Positions 1 through 5,712 of a stretch of DNA of 64,000 bases are shown in pieces (positions within the stretch are counted from its first letter, which is position 1; every line of letters begins with the position of its first letter). The translations under genes were made by a program, and so were the position numbers. The DNA lies in the NCBI GenBank assembly GCA_030531205.1, contig JAUNOC010000006.1, forward strand, positions 37,553 through 101,552. The letters are read 5' to 3'. This DNA is from Phascolarctobacterium sp. GTDB lineage: Bacteria > Bacillota > Negativicutes > Acidaminococcales > Acidaminococcaceae. Below the pieces are notes generated by a model. That model had not been told where the DNA came from. It saw nothing but the letters and a program-made list of their open reading frames with translations, and made no database searches.

Positions 1-618
1 GATACTTCAGATACCAATAAAAAATATACTGAAGTAATTGCTAAAGAAATTTTGAGTAAGCATTTACAAAAATTGCAAAAAAGGAGCAATGGTGGGGAGA
101 TTGACGAGATAACAAGGAATAAAAGTTATTTTACAGAAACTCATGATTGCAGCCCATTGGAAAAAGCAAAAAAATATGATGAAGAACATTATGCTATGTT
201 GTTGAAGAAACAAGGGAAAATTTATGGTATTGGCGAAATTTTAGATTATCAGATTCCGTTAAAGGATAAGCAAGGAGATGGTGTAGGAAAAATAGATTTG
301 CTTGCGTATGATAGAGAAAAGAAAATTTTACGCATACTTGAATTAAAAAAACCAAACAGCAAGGAAACTTTACTTCGGTGTGTGTTGGAAGGAGAAACAT
401 ATAAAAGTATTGTTGACCACGATAAATTGAAGAAAGATTTTGGCATTTGTGAAAATAATGTTAAAGTTGTTGCTTGTCCTCTAATTTTTGATACAGGTAA
501 TCCATATAACAATTATCAAGAAATGCTTGGAGGGAAATTACCATTTCTCCATAAATTAATTAAAAAATTGAAACAGGAAGTGTTTGTTATTGGTAAAGGT
601 TTTGCAAGAATGAAGTGA
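1..618 (+). CDS. PD-(D/E)XK nuclease-like protein (5' partial)
   Basis: The reading frame is open from the first base of the window, so the gene starts upstream and at least 205 residues are seen; a TTG at 52 is in frame but has no ribosome-binding site and is probably internal. The middle carries the pattern GKIDLLAYD followed by ILELKK, the Asp and Glu-x-Lys arrangement of the PD-(D/E)XK nuclease fold. The stretch is Lys-rich and AT-rich compared with the core genes after 5 kb. The next gene, 52 bases downstream on the same strand, also has this nuclease pattern, suggesting a defence or DNA-repair cassette. The nuclease fold is read from motifs only; the specific family is unknown. Confidence 0.6.
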   Translation, partial: DTSDTNKKYTEVIAKEILSKHLQKLQKRSNGGEIDEITRNKSYFTETHDCSPLEKAKKYDEEHYAMLLKKQGKIYGIGEILDYQIPLKDKQGDGVGKIDLLAYDREKKILRILELKKPNSKETLLRCVLEGETYKSIVDHDKLKKDFGICENNVKVVACPLIFDTGNPYNNYQEMLGGKLPFLHKLIKKLKQEVFVIGKGFARMK

Positions 619-670
619 TGCTTACAACGTTATAAACAAAGCAAATAGTTTTATAGGAGGTGTACAACAA

Positions 671-1660
671 ATGGCAGAGTTTAATGCTTATGGGAAAAGA
701 GTTGGTAGTATATTTGAGCTTATAGGAAACAAAGAAAATGACATTACTAAAAGTATTGCATGGGTTTTATATTGTTGCCCTGTATTTATGAAAAAATTTG
801 TAAGTGCGATATTTGATATTGAGATAGATCCGAAAAAAGTTGATATGTACTATCAAAAGTATGATAGCCAAAAGGGTATAACTGACCTTGAATTAACAGA
901 CGGAAAAAATTTTTATATTATAGTTGAAGCAAAAAGAGGATGGAATTTACCGGGAGATAATCAAATAACTAGTTATTTAGAGAGAAAGGATTTTCAAAAA
1001 TCAGAAATAGCAAACAAGGCTATTGTTACATTATCCGAATGTAGTAATGAGTATGCAAAAGATCATTTGCCGTTTATTCAAAAAATGGGTATTCCTATTA
1101 AGCATTTATCATGGCAACAAATATGTTCTATTGCAGAAAATTCCAGAGAACAATCAAATAATAAGGGGAAAAATTTGTTAAATGAATTGAGAGAATATAT
1201 GGGAGGTATAATGACTATGCAAACAAAAGATTCGAATTGGGTTTATGTTGTTTCTTTAAGCAGTGGCAAACCGGATAATTGTAGAATTAGGTGGATTGAT
1301 ATTGTAAGGAAACATAACAAATATTTTCATCCCGTTGGAAATACGTGGCCACATATGCCAGTAAATTATGTAGCATTTAGGTATGGCGGAGAACTTAAAT
1401 CTATTCATCATGTTGATAGTTATGAGGTAACGGATAATTTACATAAACAAGTTCCAGATATGCCAGATGTTAAGGAATCTAATAAATATTATGTATATAA
1501 TCTAGGCCCAGCAATTGTTCCTAACAAGAAAGTAGTTACTGGAAAAAGTATAAGACAGGCTAGAAGGGTTTATGCAATGATTGATTTACTTCTTACATCT
1601 GATTCAATAGAGGAAGCGGTAAAGATAAGCAAGGATAGGGAAAATAACAAAAAAGAATAA
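671..1660 (+). CDS. PD-(D/E)XK nuclease-like protein with unknown C-terminal domain
   Basis: A 329-residue protein starting at ATG 671 behind a strong AGGAGG at about 656. Residues about 70-95 read TDLELTDGKNFYIIVEAKRG, a clear Asp then Glu-x-Lys catalytic pattern of PD-(D/E)XK nucleases. The C-terminal half (from about residue 180) has aromatic-rich segments such as FHPVGNTWPHMP that I do not recognise; it may be a recognition domain. Low GC, Lys- and Asn-rich. It probably forms an operon with the preceding nuclease-like gene. No methyltransferase or ATPase motif is visible, so a complete restriction system is not shown. Confidence 0.65.
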   Translation: MAEFNAYGKRVGSIFELIGNKENDITKSIAWVLYCCPVFMKKFVSAIFDIEIDPKKVDMYYQKYDSQKGITDLELTDGKNFYIIVEAKRGWNLPGDNQITSYLERKDFQKSEIANKAIVTLSECSNEYAKDHLPFIQKMGIPIKHLSWQQICSIAENSREQSNNKGKNLLNELREYMGGIMTMQTKDSNWVYVVSLSSGKPDNCRIRWIDIVRKHNKYFHPVGNTWPHMPVNYVAFRYGGELKSIHHVDSYEVTDNLHKQVPDMPDVKESNKYYVYNLGPAIVPNKKVVTGKSIRQARRVYAMIDLLLTSDSIEEAVKISKDRENNKKE

Positions 1661-1729
1661 AACGAAATGTATTTTATTATAATTTGATTGTTGGAAAATA
1701 TTTTAACAAATTATAAAAAAATAAATACC

Positions 1730-1763
1730 AAAAGCCGTGTACAAATTTTTGTACACGGCTTTT
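1730..1763. terminator. Hairpin with A/T flanks, likely bidirectional terminator
   Basis: Inverted repeat with stem AAAAGCCGTGTACAAA and its complement, followed by TTTT. It lies 70 bases after the nuclease-like gene and just upstream of the Sel1-like gene. The stem contains two TGTACA words whose centres are 12 bases apart. A near-identical hairpin with a compensated stem lies at 4642-4675. Confidence 0.7.
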
Positions 1764-1771
1764 GCTATAAT
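1763..1771 (+). promoter_or_regulatory. Extended -10 promoter for Sel1-like gene
   Basis: TGCTATAAT (TGn plus a perfect TATAAT at 1766-1771), 26 bases before the start codon. No good -35 is present; the position where it would lie is occupied by the hairpin at 1730-1763 with its two TGTACA words. Confidence 0.5.
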
Positions 1772-1797
1772 GCTGACATTATACGAAGGAGGGAAAT

Positions 1798-2136
1798 ATG
1801 TTTAAGCGAAAAGAGGCAATGAGACAGATAAAATTACATTTGCGTATGATGGCAGCTACTGATTGGAATGCTGCTCTTTTGTTGGCACAATTTTATGACG
1901 CTCATAATGCAGTTTTTTGGTATAACAGGGCTATTGATTTAGGAAGTATAAAGGCAGTCAAATTATTATCAGACAAATGTATTGAGGACAGGGATGGTGA
2001 AATAGATTTTGCGGAAACTTATGATGTACTATTGAGGGGAATAGATTTGCGGATAGCAAAAATGACCATTGAAGAAAAGAATAAGATAGTTCGTGAATAT
2101 CTTAAAGTACAGGCATTGCAAAATCTACTTGAATAA
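1798..2136 (+). CDS. Small Sel1/TPR-like repeat protein
   Basis: A 112-residue protein starting at ATG 1798 behind AAGGAGGG. The segment AALLLAQFYDAHNAVFWYNR followed by AIDLGSIKAVKLLSDKC resembles one to two Sel1-type helical repeats (A-x-x-x-L-A-x-x-Y ... W-Y-x-x-A-x-x-x-G), which mediate protein-protein contacts. No signal peptide. It stands between two hairpins and has its own extended -10 promoter. Function unknown; the family assignment is tentative because only about 1.5 repeats are visible. Confidence 0.6.
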   Translation: MFKRKEAMRQIKLHLRMMAATDWNAALLLAQFYDAHNAVFWYNRAIDLGSIKAVKLLSDKCIEDRDGEIDFAETYDVLLRGIDLRIAKMTIEEKNKIVREYLKVQALQNLLE

Positions 2137-2195
2137 AAAGATTTTGCAAAATGTGAAGTTGGGGCAGTGTTGATTTTAGTAAGGATAAGTGCTTT

Positions 2196-2630
2196 ATGAT
2201 TAATATTTATACGCAAATACCATTTAAGAATGATTGTATTGCAGTTTTGCATGGTTGTGAGTGTTTGGAACTTCTTGTAGGGGATAATTTTTATGATGAA
2301 TATAAGGAGCCGTTTATTGTTTTTGCTGGTATTGAGGTTAAAGAAATTAATGAGTATTTGTTATTTGTTAAACAGAAGGTTGCTTGGCTGACTAAGTTAT
2401 ATGGCAAATATGCAGATTTTGAAGTTAAGCCGATTTTTGCTTTTAAGGATATATATTCTGCACAACATTTTTTAAGAATATATGAGAGTAGGCACGATAA
2501 AAAGTTGTTTGTTGCCGAGATAAAAAAGAAGTTTAATTTATTCTATGAAGTTGAGGAAATAAAAGAAAAGTTTCTTGAGAAAATAGATGACAATAATAAG
2601 ACAATAAATTTGTTTGAAAATAACCTGTAA
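2196..2630 (+). CDS. Hypothetical protein, AT-rich
   Basis: A 144-residue open frame starting at ATG 2196, preceded by AAGGATAAG at about 2181. It begins MINIYTQIPFKNDC and ends Lys/Asn-rich. I recognise no motif, signal peptide or membrane segment; the predicted character is a mixed alpha/beta cytoplasmic protein. It lies 59 bases after the Sel1-like gene on the same strand and shares its low GC, so the two may be co-transcribed and co-acquired. Confidence 0.55.
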   Translation: MINIYTQIPFKNDCIAVLHGCECLELLVGDNFYDEYKEPFIVFAGIEVKEINEYLLFVKQKVAWLTKLYGKYADFEVKPIFAFKDIYSAQHFLRIYESRHDKKLFVAEIKKKFNLFYEVEEIKEKFLEKIDDNNKTINLFENNL

Positions 2631-2699
2631 TTTCAAAATCATTTTAGATGTGGTAAAATTATGATAATTTGTTTTTGAAAAATTAGAAATTATGGCAGG

Positions 2700-3995
2700 T
2701 TGGATGCGGTGGTTAAGTTAGATAAGTTTAATTTGACAGATGAACAACGGCAGGTTTTGAGCGTGATGCAGTCGGGACGGAATGTGCATATTTATGGCGA
2801 AGCGGGTACCGGCAAGAGTTTTGTTTTGCAAAAATTTATCCGTTCTTTATCCGATGATGAATTGGCAAAAACCATTGTTGCCGCACCCACAGGGATTGCG
2901 GCCATCAATGTGGGTGGTGCTACATTGCACCGGGCATTTCGTATTCCTATAACTTTGCTGAACCCCTATAAGCCGGTCAAAGTATCGCCAACGGTCAAGG
3001 CAGCAAGAAGAATTATCATTGATGAATATTCTATGATGCGGTTTGATATTTTTGATTATGTTTCAAGAGTGATTTTTAAAGCGGAACAAAAGAACAACTG
3101 GAATATTCAGTTGATATTGGTGGGGGATGCTTTGCAGTTGCCACCAGTGATTAGAAATGAAGAATATACTTTTCTTCATCAGATTTGGAAGGACTTGATA
3201 CCGAATATTGAGCACGGCTATCCCTTTGTTCATCCCAACTGGCAAAAGTTTGATTTTGTTGATTGTCATCTTACAAAGATTATTCGTCAAAGTGGTGATG
3301 AAGAATTGATTAGAAATGAAAACTTGGCTCGTGCGGGTGATAGTTGTTGTTTGGAATGGTTTGCTCAAAATACAGCAAAGAAAATGGATACTAAGGCAAT
3401 TCATATTTGCCCTACCAACAGAATGGCGAACGGCATTAACGAGATGTGGTGCAGGCAGTTCAAGGACAGGGTAATTTTCAAAGCGGAAACAAATGGCAGT
3501 GTGGGTGAGCAAGATAAGATTACCAGCGATGTGTTGGAACTTGCCCCCGGTATGCGGGTTATGTCCGTGGTTAATTCCGCAGACCTTGAGCAGTATCAGA
3601 ATGGCAGTTTGGGAACAGTGGTGGCTGTGGAACCGGAAGTAAATTCTGTAGAAGTGAAATTTGACAACGGGTTTCAAACGCCCATCGCCCCATATACTTG
3701 GGATATTTGCAATTATGAAGTTAAGGATTCAAAAATTATAAAAAAAGTAGTTGGTCAGTATCGGCAGATTCCTTTGAGAATTGCTTATGCGGTAACGATT
3801 CACAAATCACAGGGACAGACCTATGACAAGGTAATCATTCATCCTGAATGTTTTGAAGTGGGTCAGTTGTATGTGGCTCTTTCAAGATGTAGGACGAGGG
3901 AAGGGATTTTTATTGCGGGGAAGTTAAAGCCGGATTATCTTATGGTGGCGGATGATGCGTTAGAGTTTTATGATAATTTAGGTTTTAGGTGTTAG
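2700..3995 (+). CDS. Pif1/RecD2-like superfamily 1B DNA helicase
   Basis: A 431-residue protein starting at a TTG (2700). Motifs in order: Walker A GEAGTGKS (residues 33-40), motif Ia AAPTGIAAINVGG, Walker B IIIDEYSMM (about 106-113), LVGDALQLPPV motif III, and the C-terminal VTIHKSQGQTYDKV and YVALSRCR motifs of the UvrD_C_2 domain. This is the Pif1-type arrangement; such 5'-3' helicases unwind D-loops, G-quadruplexes and stalled forks. GC is higher than in the genes upstream. The start is uncertain because no good ribosome-binding site is seen. The last codons and stop (TTTAGGTGTTAG) merge into a CAGGTnTCAGG-type repeat at 3984-4019. Confidence 0.85.
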   Translation: MDAVVKLDKFNLTDEQRQVLSVMQSGRNVHIYGEAGTGKSFVLQKFIRSLSDDELAKTIVAAPTGIAAINVGGATLHRAFRIPITLLNPYKPVKVSPTVKAARRIIIDEYSMMRFDIFDYVSRVIFKAEQKNNWNIQLILVGDALQLPPVIRNEEYTFLHQIWKDLIPNIEHGYPFVHPNWQKFDFVDCHLTKIIRQSGDEELIRNENLARAGDSCCLEWFAQNTAKKMDTKAIHICPTNRMANGINEMWCRQFKDRVIFKAETNGSVGEQDKITSDVLELAPGMRVMSVVNSADLEQYQNGSLGTVVAVEPEVNSVEVKFDNGFQTPIAPYTWDICNYEVKDSKIIKKVVGQYRQIPLRIAYAVTIHKSQGQTYDKVIIHPECFEVGQLYVALSRCRTREGIFIAGKLKPDYLMVADDALEFYDNLGFRC

Positions 3996-4019
3996 GTGTG
4001 AGGTTTCAGGTGTGAGGGG
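3984..4019. repeat. Family C repeat (AGGTGTnAGGTTTCAGG words)
   Basis: Tandem words AGGTGTTAGGTGTGAGG and TTTCAGGTGTGAGG directly at the helicase stop codon. The same words recur at 22030-22062, 43920-43930, 51183-51228 (inside addA), 61830-61863 and 63776-63806. Confidence 0.6.
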
Positions 4020-4055
4020 CAAGGATGCAGTCCTAAATTTGTAAGAGGAATATTG

Positions 4056-4094
4056 TTGACAAAACAGACAAAATATTGTACTATATTTTGTACA
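4056..4094 (+). promoter_or_regulatory. yefM-yoeB promoter and operator
   Basis: Perfect -35 TTGACA (4056-4061), 17-base spacer, -10 TACTAT (4079-4084). Two TGTAC(A/T) words lie at 4077-4082 (over the -10) and 4089-4094 (next to the ribosome-binding site), centres 12 bases apart. TGTACA words are the known core of YefM operators, so this is probably the autoregulatory site. Confidence 0.8.
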
Positions 4095-4108
4095 AAGGAG
4101 ATGGTTAT

Positions 4109-4357
4109 ATGTTAGCAGTTAATTATAGTACAATCCGTAACAATTTCAAAGATTATTGTGACAAGGCAACAGATGCCAACGAGGTGGTTATTGTTACCCG
4201 TAAGGAAGAAAAAAATGTGGTGCTTTTGAGTTTGGACATGTATAACAATCTTATGAAAGCGGCTCGTAATGCGGAGTATTTGGCAATGCTGGACAGGGCA
4301 ACAGAGCAGTTGCGTTCCGGCAAAGGGCAAGTGCATGAGTTGCTGGAGGACTATTAA
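4109..4357 (+). CDS. yefM: YefM/Phd-family antitoxin
   Basis: An 82-residue protein. ATG 4109 is chosen because AAAGGAG (4094-4100) stands 8 bases before it; a TTG at 4076 lies in the promoter and is rejected. The N-terminus MLAVNYSTIRNNFKDYCD, then EVVIVTRKEEKNVVLLSLDMYNNL, matches the YefM DNA-binding fold; the C-terminal part (AEYLAMLDRATEQLRSGKG) is the toxin-binding tail. It neutralises the toxin encoded 3 bases downstream and, with it, represses their shared promoter. Confidence 0.92.
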   Translation: MLAVNYSTIRNNFKDYCDKATDANEVVIVTRKEEKNVVLLSLDMYNNLMKAARNAEYLAMLDRATEQLRSGKGQVHELLEDY

Positions 4358-4360
4358 GAT

Positions 4361-4621
4361 ATGCAAAAACTTTGGGCGGACAGGGCGTGGGATGACTATT
4401 TGAATTGGCAAAATCAGGATAAAAAGACACTGAGAAAGATTAATGATTTGATTAAGGATATTGAACGCAACGGGGTGGAGCACGGCATCGGCAAGCCGGA
4501 ACGGTTAAGGTACAGAAATTTGTGGAGCAGACGCATTGACCAGTTTAACAGGTTGGTCTATGATGTGGATGAACAGGGTAATTTGTTAATTGTGGCTTGC
4601 AAAGGACATTATGAGGAATAG
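4361..4621 (+). CDS. yoeB: YoeB-family ribosome-dependent mRNA endonuclease toxin
   Basis: An 86-residue RelE-fold protein with the YoeB hallmarks WADRAWDDYLNWQ, KINDLIKDI, GIGKPERL, WSRRIDQFNRLVY and the C-terminal CKGHYEE; the Arg in SRRID and the terminal His-Tyr belong to the catalytic centre in this family. It cleaves mRNA at the ribosomal A site. It follows the antitoxin by 3 bases with its own GGAGGA ribosome-binding site. Length and motifs are complete, so it is probably functional. Confidence 0.93.
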   Translation: MQKLWADRAWDDYLNWQNQDKKTLRKINDLIKDIERNGVEHGIGKPERLRYRNLWSRRIDQFNRLVYDVDEQGNLLIVACKGHYEE

Positions 4622-4641
4622 TTTAATAAATGGGAATTATT

Positions 4642-4676
4642 AAAGTCCGTGTACAGATTTTTGTACACGGACTTTA
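4642..4676. terminator. Bidirectional terminator between yoeB and nrdG
   Basis: Stem AAAGTCCGTGTACA pairing with TGTACACGGACTTT, flanked by A and T runs, between convergent genes. It shares the core CCGTGTACARATTTTTGTAC with the hairpin at 1730-1763, with the base of the stem changed in a compensated way (GTCC/GGAC against GCC/GGC). Confidence 0.8.
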
Positions 4677-4728
4677 TCTAATAGCAAATTTGTTGCGGTT
4701 GCAAATGGTTTTGATGTGAAGAGAATTT

Positions 4729-5418
4729 TTATTTTCCTCTAATATAGGAATTTGGTATATATTTCTTTACCTCATTAAGATAGGCATTTAATTCTTCGTC
4801 TGTTGGGGCGGTGAGGTTCTTTTGCAGCACCGAGTCCCTGTCCACAAAGGGTTGCAAATAATAAGCACGGGCATCTTTCAGCCATTTGCCTATGGCAGTG
4901 AAATCAGCAAGTTGGTGCAGCCCTTTTACCACCGTAGTACGGAACTCATACTCAATGCCACAGAATTTGATAAAGTCCACACTTTTACGGATGGCATCCA
5001 TATCCACAGCCACACCCGTCAACAGTTCGTAATGTTCCGGTGTGGACTTGATATCCATAGCGATATAGTCCACCAAATTGCTGTCCACCAATTTTTTAAT
5101 GACATCCGGCATGGTTCCGTTGGTGTCCAACTTGGTTTTGAAACCGAGTTTTTTTATTTCCTTTAGTAATTTGTCCAAATCTGGTCTTAAAGTCGGTTCC
5201 CCGCCGGTGATGCAGACCCCGTCCAAAAGTCCCTGCCGTTTGCTTAAAAATGTCAGCAGTTCCGCATCGTCCATTAAAGGGTCAGCGGTGGCGGCGTTCA
5301 GCAGTTCAGAATTGTGGCAAAAGGGACAGCGGAAATTGCACCCTGCCAAAAATACGGTACAGGCAGTATGCTCCGGAAAGTCCAATAAAGTTAGTTTTTG
5401 CAATCCATGTATAATCAT
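4729..5418 (-). CDS. nrdG: Anaerobic ribonucleotide reductase activating enzyme
   Basis: A 229-residue radical-SAM protein that installs the glycyl radical on NrdD. The cluster motif CNFRCPFC (CX3CX2C, about residues 26-33) is followed by the GGEPTLRPD SAM-binding segment. It is longer than E. coli NrdG (about 154) and matches the NrdG2-type activase group. It is transcribed divergently from nrdD. The ATG at 5418 has no ribosome-binding site and lies only 9 bases after a perfect TATAAT, so the mRNA is probably leaderless. Confidence 0.92.
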   Translation of the reverse strand: MIIHGLQKLTLLDFPEHTACTVFLAGCNFRCPFCHNSELLNAATADPLMDDAELLTFLSKRQGLLDGVCITGGEPTLRPDLDKLLKEIKKLGFKTKLDTNGTMPDVIKKLVDSNLVDYIAMDIKSTPEHYELLTGVAVDMDAIRKSVDFIKFCGIEYEFRTTVVKGLHQLADFTAIGKWLKDARAYYLQPFVDRDSVLQKNLTAPTDEELNAYLNEVKKYIPNSYIRGK

Positions 5419-5427
5419 AATGTATGT

Positions 5428-5456
5428 ATTATATAATAATAGTGTTCAAAATGCAA
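5428..5456 (-). promoter_or_regulatory. nrdG promoter giving a near-leaderless transcript
   Basis: Read on the minus strand: -35 TTGCAT (5451-5456), 17-base spacer, -10 TATAAT (5428-5433), then 9 bases to the start codon at 5418. Transcription would begin at or within a few bases of the ATG. Confidence 0.7.
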
Positions 5457-5463
5457 GAGCAAA

Positions 5464-5510
5464 ACACAACATGTTGTGTAGGAAATATTTTTGTTGACAA
5501 AATATAGTGG
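5464..5510. promoter_or_regulatory. Tandem NrdR-box-like operators
   Basis: Box 1 (5464-5479) is the perfect 16-base palindrome ACACAACATGTTGTGT, matching 14 of 16 positions of the NrdR consensus ACACWATATATWGTGT as I recall it. Box 2 (5495-5510), TGACAAAATATAGTGG, matches 12 of 16 and overlaps the nrdD -35. The centres are 31 bases apart, the three-turn spacing typical of NrdR sites. Both nrdD and nrdG could be controlled. Confidence 0.75.
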
Positions 5511-5522
5511 TTATGGTATTAT
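5494..5522 (+). promoter_or_regulatory. nrdD promoter
   Basis: TTGACA (5494-5499), 17-base spacer, TATTAT (5517-5522). It overlaps NrdR-like box 2. Transcription would start near 5529, inside the hairpin at 5518-5575, leaving a leader of about 185 bases before the ATG at 5713. Confidence 0.8.
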
Positions 5523-5575
5523 ACCGCTACACTAAAAATTTGGCTTTTGCCAGATTTTTAGTGTAGCGGTATAAT
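5518..5575. repeat. 27-base-pair inverted repeat in the nrdD leader
   Basis: The arms (5518-5544 and 5549-5575) are complementary over 27 bases with a single T/C difference that still allows G-U pairing in RNA; the loop is 4 bases. The sequence ATTATACCGCTACACTAAAA is repeated inverted as TTTTAGTGTAGCGGTATAAT. It overlaps the -10 and start of transcription of nrdD. No long T-run follows it, so a simple terminator is unlikely. Confidence 0.75.
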
Positions 5576-5678
5576 TCATAATTAAGAATTAAGAATGCAA
5601 AATGAGGGGATTTTTAATTTTGTTTATTGGAACATATTACCACCATTCTTAATTATGAATTCTTAATTCGTAATTGAA
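5576..5678. repeat. Family A-related repeat, locus 1
   Basis: Contains the right-arm core GGAACATATTACCACCATT (5629-5647) flanked by AATTAAGAAT words on the left and ATTCTTAATT words on the right, which are inverted repeats of each other. It forms most of the nrdD leader. Confidence 0.6.
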
Positions 5679-5712
5679 TTTGCGTATTATTGAAAAGGAG
5701 GAAAAAATCAAA

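Noticed and set aside
3063..3677. Long minus-strand open frame opposite the Pif1-like helicase
   Set aside because: It lies wholly inside a gene with intact helicase motifs, lacks a ribosome-binding site, and its translation has no recognisable domain.
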